NCBI GenBank assembly: GCA_010094045.1
Contig: ML986608.1
Coordinates: 55,686-119,685, forward strand
Direction of reading: 5' to 3'
DNA from: Lojkania enalia
Taxonomy: Eukaryota; Ascomycota; Dothideomycetes; Pleosporales
DNA length: 64,000 nt
The position numbers were made by a program, and so were the translations under genes. The stretch's first letter is position 1, and each line of letters opens with the position of its first letter. Of this stretch, positions 1-12,486 are shown piece after piece. The notes beneath the pieces were generated by a model. It searched no databases. It saw only the letters and a program-made list of their open reading frames with translations, and was not told the DNA's origin.

Positions 1-848
1 AACGCTCCGAGCGGGTCGGACCCTGACGGCTCCCCCCTCTAGCGCATTTCTCCATTTTGCACCGGGCGCCTCTGAGGCTGCAAGATAGTGATGGGAATGT
101 CCAGCGACACGGCACTGGCAGCGCCGGCACCAACACCAGCAACAGCGCGTGCTGGCTGGCAGATGTATATATTCCGATTGCCGCCCTGCAGCAGCGCGTG
201 AGCAGGTGGATGCCGTGCATGCAAGCCAATCTACGCTTGGTATGCCTTGTTCGGCCCTGGCGGCTGATCCGGACTTCAGGGGAAGACAGACAGCGTGTGA
301 AACTGCGAACTGCTCCTCGGTCGACGATAATAAGATGAATATGTCTTGCCCGGCGAAAGCAATGCGCGCATTATGCTGAGGAGCGAGCAATTTGTCACGT
401 ACTGCTGTTTCCGCCTCTCCTTGTTATTACAAGCCGTGTCTTAATTGCTCTCTGCTTAGACGGCTTTCGTGCCATCCTGAGATCTGCGCCAAGAATCCTT
501 GCCGTCCTCCCCAAAACTTTCAGGGCTACAACATCACCACTTCTCACTCTGCAGTGGTCGGGCCTCCTTTTCGACAGCTGGCCATCGCTGAACACATTTG
601 CTCCCGCTCAGAATAGCCCGTTGAGACATGCGTTCTCCAGTGCTGGATCGCCCTTTTGCCTAAGACACCCCTCCGTACCTCGACTAGCCCCGGCGTTCCT
701 CCAGCCCCCGACCGTATTTTACTTGCACAGCACCGCAACACCACCGGTGACCTTCCTAGCGAGCGATCTCTTACCGAATGCTTTCTTGAGCGGCGCTGGC
801 TACCATCTTCTAAGACCGTATTGAGGCACACCCGCGGCTGTCGCAACA
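1..848. other. upstream region of the tea1-like gene
   Basis: No convincing gene is visible. Several short open frames on both strands overlap one another and resemble nothing I know. The last few hundred bases are C/T-rich and lead into the start codon at 849, so they probably hold the promoter and 5' untranslated region of the Kelch gene. Confidence 0.5.
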
Positions 849-3800
849 ATGTCGTTCCTTTTTGGGAAGAAGAACAAGCAGCAGAACAGCGCGCTTCCGC
901 CTGCCACGAGGAATATCAGTTCGTCTCACGGGCAGGGATCGCAGATACCGACTGTCAATGGCAGCGGCAGTCTGGATGTGGAAAAGAACCGTAGCGGCCC
1001 TCAGGCGCAATCCGCTACCCCAGGTGTAAGCGTGAACAACTCCCTCAGCTCCCTGCAGAATCCTACGAATACCTCGAGCCCCGAGCCCAAGGCACTACGA
1101 GACAGGTCGGACTCAGACTTCCAGGTAAGTGCGATGAAAGCACTATTCGGCCATAGTTGAGCACGGCATTGCCGCACAAGCACATGAAACTGACGATTGA
1201 GAACGCCGCGCAGAATCAACGAAACGCTCGAAACCCGCAAGACTCACCATATCCATGGTCTTCTCGACGTCTAAACTTCACCACGACTGCGAGCCCCTTC
1301 CCACGGTATGGCGCCGCAATCAATTCCATAGCCTCGAAGGATGGTGTCCTCTACATCATGGGTGGGCTAGTTGGGGGGGCCACGGTCAAAGGTGACCTAT
1401 GGCTTACAGAAATGGGCAATGGAAGCATGGCTTGCTATCCCATCTCCACAACCGGAGACGGACCTGGGCCCAGGGTTGGCCATGCAAGCTTGTTGGTTGG
1501 CAATGCATTTATTGTGTTCGGCGGAGACACAAAGTTGGACGAGAATGACGACTTAGACGACACCCTCTATCTTTTAAATACTTGTAAGTTGGTTGGCTCC
1601 TAACGCGAACGCTGGTACTAATTTCTGCAGCCACAAAACACTGGTCTAGAGCTCTGCCACAAGGCCCACGGCCGACCGGTCGTTACGGGCATACGTTGAA
1701 CATTCTGGGTTCAAAAATTTATATCTTTGGAGGACAGGTTGAGGGTTTCTTCTTCAATGATCTGGTGGCCTTCGATTTGAATTCACTGCAATCTTCAACG
1801 AGTCGCTGGGAAGTACTGCTTCCAAATACAAAGGATGGGAACCTCTCATCCCCACAAGGCAGCTCACCGCCAGCACGAACAAATCATTCGGTTGTCACTT
1901 GGAATGACAAGCTCTACTTGTAAGACAAGCTTTGACCGACTTCGGTAGATGATTTATTAATATCTTGTAGATTCGGCGGTACAGATGGTGTTACATGGTT
2001 CAACGATGTCTGGACATATGAGCCCCGTACAAATGCCTGGACTGAGCTCGATTGCATTGGCTACATCCCTGTTGCCCGTGAAGGCCATTCTGCTGCTCTA
2101 GTCAACGATACCATGTATATCTTCGGCGGACGCACTCAAGAAGGCACTGATCTCGGGGATCTGGCAGCATTCCGAATATCATCACGGAGGTGGTACATGT
2201 TTCAGAACATGGGTCATTCTCCCTCCGCTCGCTCGGGACATAGTATGACTGCTTTTGGGAAACACATCATTGTTTTGGGTGGTGAGCCAAGCTCGTCCGT
2301 GAGCGAACGCAATGAGCTTAGTCTGGCATACGTTCTTGACACGTCAAAGATAAGATATCCGCCAAACGAGACTACCCCTCCTCAATCGCAGATTAACGCT
2401 CCTCGAAAGATGAGCGGGGGTGATAGAAGCAATATTCCCCAAACAAAAGCTGGATCGCCGCCAGCACGGGAGAACCCAATGAATCAAGCACAGCAGTCAA
2501 GAGCTGGTGACCCTTTAGTGAATGGAGGCGGGGCTCCAGGGTCCCGGCTGCCACGGGCCTCTCCTGGACAGGCACCGTCAGGCCCTCCACCGCTCCAGCA
2601 AGCCCCCCAACCACGAGCCAATGCACCTGCGACCGGTTCGAGGAGTAAAACGCCGACCAAAGGCGACCGGAATTATGGACCGCCGGTTGATACTAGAGCT
2701 GCTTCATTTGATCGGGAGAACATTTCGCCCACAACGAGAGAGAGTCCCTCCACGAAGGAAGCCTCTATTCAGCCTGTGAATGAGAGGACGGCTACTAATT
2801 CTCGGAAAACTTCTGACCCAATGAACCAGCAACAGAGGGAGGGCAAAGAATCTATGGAAGGTTCACGATCGGGAAGTATCGTCTCGCGAAACACTTCGAG
2901 ATCCCATAGGCAGCAGCATTCATTGGAGAGTGTTGAACCCGGGACACCGAGACGATCCATTGAAACTCAACAACGGGCCTTAAGCCGGGAGGCCGAGCAA
3001 CGACCTATCGATAGCGGCGTTGGCGCTTCACCTGCACTGAGTCAACAAAATGATGAGCTGTTACGGGAGCTCGAGGCTGCAAAAAGCCGAAATGCGTGGT
3101 ATGCATCAGAATTGGCCCTAGCCCGCAAAGCTGGCTACAATCCTGGCGCATCAACCAGTCCAATTCTCGATGAACGGGCTGCGGATGTGTTTGGTGACGA
3201 TGACCGGCCCTTGCTCGAGGCCTTACTCAAAATGAAAAGTGAGCTAGAGCGGGTTCAGACATCAATCAAAACCCAAGGTGACGATGCTGCCAAGAGGATC
3301 GCTGAGGTCGAGAGACAACGAGATGCTGCTATCGGTGAAGCAATTTATGCCAAGGCGAAGCTAGTAGCCCATGGCGGTGGAAGCCAAAGTGGAACTCCTC
3401 AGCCAGATGGAGCACGGAGCACGGCGACCCCTGATATCGACCGAGTGCATGAAATCAATCGCCGTCTAGCTGCCTCTTTAGCTGCTCAATCTGAGCTCGC
3501 TGCGAAATTGGACAAACTCTTGCATGAAGTGGAGGGTGAACGCAAGGCTAGACGACTTGCAGAAGATACAGCAGAAGCTGCGCAAAGGCGTGTGCAAGAG
3601 CTGGACTCTTTCCGACAAAAAAACGCTGCCGAATTCGAAAGCCTGCGTGCTGAGCTACACGAGGCGCAACGTGTAGCGAGAGAGGCATCAACAATAGCGA
3701 CGAACGCAGAGGCATCGTCCCGGCTCCTTTCCGTAGACAAGAACGAATTGAGCGCGAAATGCACTAGAATGGCGGAAGAGTCAAAGAACCACGCAGCTAT

Positions 3801-5526
3801 TCTTCAGACTCTCCGTGATGCAGTAACTGCATCCTCAGACAAATCGCTTCTGCTTGAGAAGAAGCTCGAAGAAGAACGATACCAAAGCGAAACCTTACAG
3901 CAAAAACTTGTACAACTACGCGCCGAGCATGAAGAGCGAACAGCAGAACTTGAAAATGCATCGCGGAAGCTTCGAGACTCTGAGGAGCTCGCTGAGAAGT
4001 ACGCCGAAGAGGCCCGGCTTCATCGAGAAGCTGTGATGTCAGGACTCGGGAAAATGGCGGATCGTAATATTGACGAGCACCAACCGATGGACGAGCGCGT
4101 CGCCATACTTCAGCAGCAAGTGGAGGCCGCAAACGTAATGGTTCGTAAAAACCAGTCTGCGGCTGACCATTCAGCAGAGAAGCTTAGACGTGCTGAGGAG
4201 AGAATTGCTGGGCTTGAAGCTTATCAAGAGCAGTCTAGTAGAGAAGGCCTCAATATTCGAAAACAGTTACAGCAGGCAATGCGAGACATGCAAACTTCAG
4301 AAGCTGAAAAAGCCGAGCTTTACCAGCAACACGAACGATTACGGCTCGAGAGTAATGCTTTTGAGGTGCAGCTGAAGACTCTCAAAAATCTCCTTGAAGA
4401 AAGAGGTGTCAATCCTGTGGATGCCCGGCGCTCAAGAGTCATCGACAGCCCCGGTTCAAGGTTTGGCACTCCAGAAATGAATCGTGTTCGCGAGCTGGAG
4501 CACCAAATCGACTCGATGAATAAGGCACATGAGGAATTACGTACTGTTTTTGAGCAACGAGAACACGATGTTAGCAAAGAATGGGAGGAGAAGTTGCAAG
4601 CGTTGCACAACGATCACCAAGCTGCTGTCAAATACCTTCGAGGTACAGAAAAAATGCTTACCAAACTCAACCAAGAGCTCGATCGTTACAAGAAAACCAA
4701 CATAAAACTAGAGGAGGAAATAAATCAAGCGAGGCAAGCCTCCAAAGGTCCTACAAAGGAGCAATCAGAAGAGTGGGAAGCAGAACGGCAAGCGCTGCAC
4801 GCGGAACTAGTCAATGCCCAGACGAATATGAAGACTAGCATTGCAAAGCTTGAGGCTCAACTCACAGCTTTACAGCAAGATCTAGCAACTGCACACAAGG
4901 AAGCCGAAATCGCCACAAAAAATGCTAAAGACGCAGAATCCGCGGTAGATCAATCACGCGCCGATCTCGAAGCCCTCCGTCGCCAGAATGCGCTAACCGA
5001 GGAACGGGCGCGCGAGGCAGAGAGTCGCGTGCAGATGTTTCTTGATCAGTTTGAAACGTCAGTAGATAATTACCGCCGTCAGTCTCAGATACCCGCTACT
5101 GGTATGAATGGGGAGCATCACGGACACCGTCCACACGATAGTATAGCCTCTGGTGATTCCATATATACCGACAATGACGGATCAAGCACTCCTGATGCGG
5201 GCAACGGCCCCAACTCTGCAGCTACGCGAAATTCTATGGCTCTTGATAACCTCGCCTCCGAGCTCGACGCTTTGCGAAGCCACTGGGAAACAACGAACAA
5301 AGCATACCGTCTTAGCGACCGATTTGATTTTGAACGAACTCCCACTAGTGAGAAAAGCGAATTGAGCGAGTCTCTTGCTCAGTGGCGAAAGCGCATGGAT
5401 CTAGAGGATGATGACAATGGGAAAGATGACGATAATAAACAGCAGAAAGTAGGTCAAAGTCAGCCTACTACTACCTCATCCCAACCAGTTGCACCTCCAG
5501 GCCCTGGTGGTTCTGCTATGATCTGA
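849..5526 (+). CDS. teaA: Kelch-repeat/coiled-coil cell-end polarity protein, Tea1/TeaA-like
   Basis: Four exons: 849..1124, 1214..1583, 1631..1919, 1971..5526, joined in phase at GT-AG introns, giving about 1496 residues. Residues about 95-430 form Kelch repeats with recurrent GG pairs such as YIMGG, IVFGG, YIFGG and IVLGG followed by W/Y-rich strands. A low-complexity Ser/Pro/Gln region follows, then a long coiled coil (about 675-1335) of E/K/Q/A heptads. The C-terminus is acidic and proline-rich. In fission yeast Tea1 and Aspergillus TeaA, this architecture marks a protein carried on microtubule plus ends to the growing tip, where it helps position formins and the actin machinery. Length and domain order fit TeaA. 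The start at 849 is the first ATG of an open exon ending in a clean GTAAGT donor. Function is inferred from architecture. Confidence 0.9.
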
Positions 5527-6415
5527 GTCGCTTCGACTCTGGGTCTAGCTGTGTTGAGTTTCAAGTCACGCGTTTTATTTGGAATTTGGGTACCGAAAAA
5601 GAGATACCGATATTCCTGGCTTGAAGGTTTCAACATCCTTTCGCCTTGCGAAACCTCCATAACCTACTTTATATTTCTCACAAGTTAGGCTATTTTCTCA
5701 CTGCTTTCTCATGTCTCATTGGCGCTGGATGGCCTCCTTGGACCAGGGCTCTTTATCGGGCCAGCCCTGCAGATGGCGTTTTGATTATTCGTATTATACC
5801 AGTTGTCACTTTATACTTTTAGCCACCTTAATTCCGTCTCTCGTTGATACTACACATTACCCTTCGTTGTTCTTTCCAATTTATATCTTTGGTTAGGCGT
5901 TCTGTGGGCCTATGTACTATGCAGGAACTGGGGTGGGAATTGTTTTGTGTCTAATGCCGTCCATGCAGACACAGCAGGATTGAAGGATATGCCATGTTAT
6001 GAAATACTTATTCGATGCAGTACTCGCGCTGATGCATGCAGTGGTTTGTTCCTCGCGATGTTGATGTAATTGACGTTAGGTATTATGTAAGGATCATTAT
6101 CAGTTCCACCTCTCTAAGCTCTAGAAGACTATAGCTTCTATTTTAACACGCCTGAATAGATTCGCCCCACTCTTTCAAAAGGCACCACACAAGTTATCGG
6201 CAAGATATTGTTCTAGTCAATAGCTTGACCAAGGCCCGGCCCCTGCCAGCGCCGTCCCCGTTACCCGAACTCCAGGCAGCATACTCAGATTTGCGCGTCC
6301 TCGCCACGAAAACACCTAACGTCGAGACCAAATGAATCTCACAGTACACCATGCTAGCGGAAGACTCATAGCTTTATGGCGTCACTTGCCTTGCCTTTTT
6401 GCTTTCTTTATTTAA
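5527..6415. other. intergenic, no gene seen
   Basis: T-rich and A/T-mixed sequence holding the 3' end of the Kelch gene and the upstream region of the ankyrin pseudogene. A short open frame at 5711..5896 has no recognisable features. I see no repeat or RNA gene. Confidence 0.5.
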
Positions 6416-9400
6416 ATGCGCCGTATTCTTCATTTCGTTTCCAGCCGTCCCCTCATCTCGAATTTAGTGTCAAAAGCTTCTAGTTCAGAAAAACAAATAT
6501 CTCATCATCTTTGCCCAGCCACTTCATCGACCCTTTTCTTCCCCTCAAATTATTCTTCTCCTATCCTATTACCCGTGAAGCACGCGGATTACATCCCCTA
6601 CGTTAAAGCCAACCCAGACAAGCCCCTCTCTGAGCTACTTGAGCCTTTCAAACAATATGACACAAAGCTAAGAGAGCTGTTTGCTCGGGAACCGAACCAT
6701 CCTTCTCTTGCCGACCAATATGTCAATATTGTCCCTGTCTTCAACGAACACAAAAAGGATGTCACAATTCGGGCCCGTGACCTAGAGGCTGAATCGCCCG
6801 AGGAGTGCGAGAGATATATAATGCCACTCGATGTAAATGATCGACGCCCCAATGATTCCTGTACACAAAAGACCTCCTTTTAAATGCTGAATGGAACAAG
6901 CCTGAAGATCGCAAAGCCAACCTTCACCGTCATCCCACCTTCTTTGGCTATGCTGAGGATATCATTCATGATTGTTGTGGTTTCTGTCCCAACCCAACAA
7001 CACCAGAGGAGCATGATTTAGCAGAAGAAGACGCCAAGATTTACGTCTCTGGGGAAATCAGTTTCATCAAAGATGATCCAGGAAGGCAGGCCATTGGGTC
7101 TTTTAATCCGATTACCAGTGATGGCTGGACGGAGATGGCCTATGTTGGGAACACAGCTCAGCTTTGTCAGGCCATCATAGACAGCAATCTCGAGCATGTC
7201 CAAGATTGGATATCGCAAGAAGGGTCCGATCCTAACAGTCGTGATTACGCTGGTCGAACTCCCCTCCGTCTTGCCGTCATGGTTTCATCCCCGGAGATTG
7301 TGCAAACATTTATCGATCATGGCGCCCGTCTAGTCGCGCGTCTTGCAGACGGTAGAACCGCTCTCCATCTTGCTGCAGCCAGAGGGAACGTGGAAATTGT
7401 AAAGATGATTATGCAGAAGTCCAAAGCAAATGAAGAGGAAGAGGAACACAAGGAAGAGCTTCGAAAGAAAGCTCGAATGATCGCTCGACAACGAAAGAGG
7501 GCTACGATAAATATCGATAAGCAGGACAAGACCGCCGATGATGACGGTAGCGACTTCGAAGTGATCGATCATAGGGAGTCAGATAGTGACATGCGCTCCA
7601 CAACTACTGGATCATATATCAAAGTGAATGAAGAAGAAAAGAAGGCCGATGATCTGATGCCCGAAGATAAAGATGGGCCTGACTTCTACGACGTTAATGT
7701 CCTTGCATGGGATACGCAATGCTCGCCGCTCCACTTGGCAATATTAAATGGCCACGTTGATGTTGTCAAAGAGCTCGTGCAAAATTGTGGTGCTAATGTC
7801 CTCTTGCCAATTAAGTTATTGAACAGCTGGAATAAGTTCCCTCGTGGCGCCATTTTAACTCTCGTCCTTTCCCTCCGATTACCGCTAGAGAAGGCCAAGC
7901 TCATGACTCGGACATTGCTGGACATTGGTGCTTCGAGTACCCAAGCAGATACATGCCAGGTAACAGCTCTGCATTATATTTCTGTTGAACAACCTGAACT
8001 TGTAGAAACTCTGCTTCGATTCAATGAGCCGATAGCAAAGAGAGCAATGAATCACCTCTCAGTCTGCGGGTCTTCATGGAACCCATCTGCCCAGAGTCCG
8101 CTGATGTCCGCAACCGCTAAGGGCAATGTGCTTGCCGCATTAAAACTATTAGATGCTGGTGCAGAGCCAAGCATTGAATTTAAAGACTGGATGAAGTCTG
8201 TGGAGAAGCAATTTACTGATGTTGCAATGCGCGATTCAACGCGAAACCGCAACGACTTCCTCAAGGATATCGAGCAACCTATTGTTCTTGCAGTACAAAA
8301 TGAATTACCAGATCTTGCTCTGGCTCTCCTGGCTAGGGGAGTTGATCCCAACACGCTGCCAAGACATACACAGCAAGGAATAATCGATCACTATTACAGC
8401 CAGTACAACATGGAGACCGTTCTAGAGATGGTTCGCAACAAAATCCGAGAGCTCCGTAGTCTTGAAGACGAAGAACCGCCAGCCCTGGATGAAAAATTAA
8501 TGAAAGATAATGTCAATTATCTTGAAGGTATTGAGTCGGACTCCTACAAAGAATTCGTAGCCAAAATACAAATTGAAGATGCTTATCAGGCGGATAGACG
8601 GGCGAATGAAAGATATGAGGAGCGTCTCAAACAGTACAACAATCGCAAAGGATTCGCCGAGAAAAAACAAACCACTGAGGCTTTAGCAGAGAGATTTGAA
8701 GCTATCGAGAGAAAGTTGATTAAGAGAGGCGCCAAGACTTTCTTAGAGCTTCACCCTGACAAATCCTTCCCAAAACATCAGAATCAACAATATTCGTATG
8801 AGGAGAGAAAGCCGACACCCTTAGAGATCTCTTTCGACTTTTCAGTGCACAATCTTACTGATGAAACTAAGGAAGCCTATTTAGAACTGTAAGTGCCTAT
8901 ACGTCTTGAAAACTAAAACTAAAAAAAACTGACGTGCATTCAAGATTCCAAGCTGGTTGGGAGGGAGACCTTAACAAAATCAAGACATATACACTTGCTT
9001 CCTGGGGTCCCAAGGCTGATAATACACCTTTGAAGATTACAGTCGAAGATAAGCATGACCAGTCGCCGTTCAGTCTCGCAGTGCTTCGTGGTCACTTTGA
9101 AGTTGCCCGAGCGATAGTAGATATTTCCTTTGCACAATATCATCCAGACCAGGAGAAACCCAGGGCTCGTTATCGAATTGGACATGCTACTGAAGAATAT
9201 GACGATGACTGCGAAGATGAAGATGCGGCAAGCGACACGACTAATATTCCAGTATACGAAGAACTGCTGGATGACTGTTTTACAATCGACAACATCGGAG
9301 AAGTCAGCACGCAAGTGAAGAGTAAAACATCTCCGCTCGCTTTTATACACTTCCCATGCTCTGCTTGGAGCTATGCCAAGTTCTTTAGACCGGATTTGAA

Positions 9401-10044
9401 GCCAACGTATGGATTGGAAGATAAGGAAGTTGAAGGTAGCGGGACAAAAAGGCTATCATCATGGGCTGTCGCTATCAACGACATGAAACTATTTTCCTTC
9501 ATACTCGACCTAGACCTCGTGTGGACCAATCGACTTGCCGACCCAGAAGATGGATCTTCTCCTATTTTGTCAATTTCTAATGATGATTTTCAGAAAGCTA
9601 TCCAATATGCTCGTCTAGATATATTGGCAGAGATGGTATTGTATTCATCTTCCAAAGTACCATTCTATGGTGGTGTCTCACAATATTTAGATCAAGCATG
9701 CTGGTGCAGGCATGGAACCGGAATTCCTCGTCAAGAATAGTAGTGTTAAGTACCGTGAAAAGCCGAAATACTACCAAGGTCTTAGCGCAAGGATTCCCTA
9801 AATAACCCCCTTAAGCAGTCGAATGCGCTTACGTTCACAAAAGGTTCATGGCAAGAAACGAGCTGATTGGGTATCTGCTGCCAGGGGCACATATACTCAC
9901 GATGTCGCCGAGATGCATCCGCCCCTTTTGCAGGCAGCCTTCAAAGGCAGTCTTGAAAGTGTCAGCGTTTTAACTCTGAAGTGCAACGTTATCAACTTTC
10001 TTCCCTTCCTGGACAGCCTTGGTATGTCAACTAATCAACATTGA
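6416..10044 (+). pseudogene. ankyrin-repeat protein, frameshifted and internally deleted
   Basis: Three coding blocks of one ankyrin protein are visible but not in one frame. Block 1 (6416..6860, frame 2) reads to a stop at 6881; the continuation starts near 6862 in frame 1 (YTKDLLLNAEW...) and stays open to 8888. A normal intron (8889..8944, GTAAGT...CAAG) joins it to 8945. Around 9695-9702 the homologous reading jumps frame again (to AGMEPEFLVK...KYYQGLS), and it resumes after a 57-nt interruption near 9833 with HGKKRADW. Ankyrin-like helices include GRTPLRLAVMVSSPEIVQTF, DGRTALHLAAARGNVEIV and SPLHLAILNGHVDVV. From memory of relatives, a few hundred residues normally separate blocks 1 and 2, and the C-terminus is longer. 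Several independent lesions make a sequencing error unlikely as the only cause. Its molecular role is unknown. Confidence 0.75.
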
Positions 10045-10392
10045 CAATCGGTTTATATTGATAACAAAATGTCACACTTATAAACTGAAGCTGGCGAAAG
10101 TCGTAAGATGAGGCATTTGGGAGCTAAGACATCCCATCACCTGTCTTCCCTTCCTAGCCAAGCTTGGTACCTACTACCTGCTCAGCACCTAGCCGATAAC
10201 CTTCTAATGTCGAGAATTGATTTTGATGATCACAAAGTGACAAATTTACATTCTTTGTGGCACAATGTCGTAAGTTACTGCTGATAGCAGTTGATGAGAT
10301 TGGTATCTATCAGCTTTTAGCTGGAATCCTTCCAATGTCGAGTAATTAAATTGGCAATGGATTTTTACGATAGCAAAGTGTCATCCTTGCAT
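10021..10392 (+). repeat. three degenerate copies of a ~60-bp motif
   Basis: Related segments at 10021..10085, 10200..10254 and 10328..10392 share an ordered core: AATGTC(G/A)A, then a short AT stretch with TTG, then GAT-A-CAAA-TGTCA. Copies 1 and 3 are the closest and align over most of their length; copy 2 is shorter. Copy 1 begins at GGTATGTC at the end of the last ankyrin block. They may be remnants of a small mobile or intron-like repeat. Confidence 0.45.
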
Positions 10393-10615
10393 ACCGAAAC
10401 AGGGACAGATTGATAGGAAGTTTGATTTGAGTTGCGCACAGATACGGCTTGGCAGTTATTGGACCCGCCGCAGCAGAGCCGCAGCCAAACTCCGAATGAA
10501 GCTCAACTTTTCGGCCGCTAAACTACAATCAACAACAACCAAACTTAAAACTTTGAGCACACCACCGACCCTTCCCAGGATTGCAGGCTCTGTAGCACGC
10601 TCACGTTCACTCATC
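10045..10615. other. intergenic with degenerate ~60-bp repeats
   Basis: No open gene. It contains two degenerate copies of a motif whose first copy starts at 10021 (see the repeat entry) and, from about 10500, A/C-rich sequence resembling the 5' untranslated region of the downstream gene. Confidence 0.5.
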
Positions 10616-12486
10616 ATGTCGCGCTCTGGCGTGAATATGGCAACCACGAAGGATGGCGCAATATACAACAAGCTTAGGCGACCAGACGATTTCTTTACCC
10701 CATTTGCCGCTCAATCTCCACCTCCACTTGTGAAGCCTACACTGGCTATGACTCCTCCATCTGCCGAATCTTCCAAGCGGAAACATAATGAGTCTGATCG
10801 TAGCGATTCGGAGATCGAGGATGAGCATGTTAGCAAGAAGCCGAAGGCCGACGAGAGCAGAAAGGTATGGTGATACCGGGATCGAGACCGAAGCTGTTTT
10901 GAATTGTAAATATTGAGTCTAAGATGCAGATGCAGTTTGATTCCGACAATGAGGACTTTACGGCAAACGAGACGACGACCGGAGTGGACAATGAGGGCTT
11001 CACGCCAAACGAGACGACGACTGCGAAGGACAACAAGGGCCATATATTAGACGAGGCGTCGACTGCAAAGGAAAATGAGAACCGTGCACCCCGCAGGTCG
11101 AGGACCCCACCCGACAACTCGGACTGTTTCTCAGAGGAGAGAAGAACTGCAGCTCAGGCTTATTTTGACAGTGTTAAGTAAGTTTTCACTTCCCCTAATA
11201 ATAGCGGCATACTTGTCTACTTCGTTCAAACTCATTTTAGCAGTAGCACTGCTTCGGAAAAGACGTAGCTAACTATGATGAATCGTAGGCTGGAAGAATC
11301 ATTGCTTCCCTGGCTTTTCTCTGCTCCTCCTCTGGAGGCTGAAGATGGTGCAGTCGACGAGTCGATGTATAACAATGACCACGGCGATAAGGGAATATTG
11401 TACAGAGACGGCATCTTCATTGCCCGTGGCTTTGACTCTAGCACACATGCGTCCGCCTCCGCATCAGAGTCTTCAGAAGGGCTAGATACCCAAGAGCAGT
11501 ACTATCGACAACTTCTCAAGCGATACAAGAATCTTCGGAAGTCTCTTGCCCTCGCTACCCCGCAAGCTCTTGCTGAGAGAGCAAAGGCCCACCCATCGGT
11601 CCTCGCGGACTCCAGACTGCCTCAAAGCAAAAGGGAATGGAACGACCTCCTTGATAACCAATACCCTACTCTTGCGCAGATGTGTCGATTCGGAGAGGAA
11701 AGTATCTTCAGGACCATCGGTAATTGTGCCAGAAGTTTGGATCGGCTTGAAGAGATTTCAAAGCAGAGGAGCTGCTGGATCTGGGCACTGCTGGCGAAAG
11801 TCGGCGAAATGGGTACTCTAGACTACACTAGAGTTGGTGCGATTAGGATCCTGGCTAACAAAGCTGGTCAATTCAGCATCCGACTCCGCAATGGTGCAAC
11901 GCCACAGCGAGTGGATGATGATGATGAAAATGAATATCTCGATAGCTGGGATCTTGAAGACCAAGGTGCTGGGGTGGAGAATATGGATGACCGTATCGAC
12001 AGCTTTGAAGAGGAGAGTGATCGAGACGGAGAAACAAACAGCATCAAGGGAAAGTCCCCAACTGAGAATACCCAGAGCGATCAGCACCCTGTCTCATCAA
12101 ACCAAAGTTCAACGATAATCAAACCTATTAAGAATGCTGATAAACGCGAGGAATCAAAGTGGGAGGAAGCCGATGATGAAAATTCAAATATGTCTATGTC
12201 TGAGGATGGCAAAATAACCAACCCTTCAGCAACTACCAAGCTTGAAGCAGCAAGGGCACGTCTTCTTGCGCAACTCGGGGACCGATTAGTTCACCCACAT
12301 ACTCAACCAACACAGCATATCCAAGAGCAGGAGCACACAGCATCAATCGACGCCGGCACGGCAGCTACTAACAGAATAGACTGGAATAGCAGGGTCACGA
12401 TTGACATGATTCTCACCGTGGCGGCTGAATGTTATGGTCAGAAGGATTTATTGAGATTCAGACATGTGTGGAGCGAGGGTGAATAA
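10616..12486 (+). CDS. SIP1/Gemin2-like (Brr1-type) snRNP-assembly protein
   Basis: Three exons: 10616..10864, 10924..11177, 11289..12486, phases consistent, about 566 residues. The conserved part spans the exon 2/3 junction and beyond: AYFDSVK joined to LEESLLPWLFSAP resembles the Gemin2 pattern of a tyrosine helix followed by E-x-x-LP-x-x-x-AP. Farther on, a WNDLLDNQYPTL segment and a helical stretch around CWIWALLAKVGEMGTLDY match the helical end of SIP1 proteins. Gemin2/Brr1 binds Sm proteins during spliceosomal snRNP assembly. The N-terminal region is charged and low-complexity, with three tandem 14-residue repeats. An in-frame ATG at 10427 would add 63 residues, but that stretch looks like 5' untranslated sequence. 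Family assignment is moderately supported; the start is uncertain. Confidence 0.65.
10945..11070 (+). repeat. three 42-bp tandem repeats inside the SIP1-like gene
   Basis: Exon 2 encodes DNEDFTANETTTGV, DNEGFTPNETTTAK and DNKGHILDEASTAK head to tail. The first two units are close at DNA level (shared aacgagacgacgac core); the third is diverged. Acidic, Thr-rich and probably disordered. Confidence 0.85.

Noticed and set aside
3486..3764. Antisense open frame inside the Kelch gene
   Set aside because: Shadow of the coiled-coil coding strand; its serine/alanine-rich composition mirrors the Glu/Ala codons and it has no motif.
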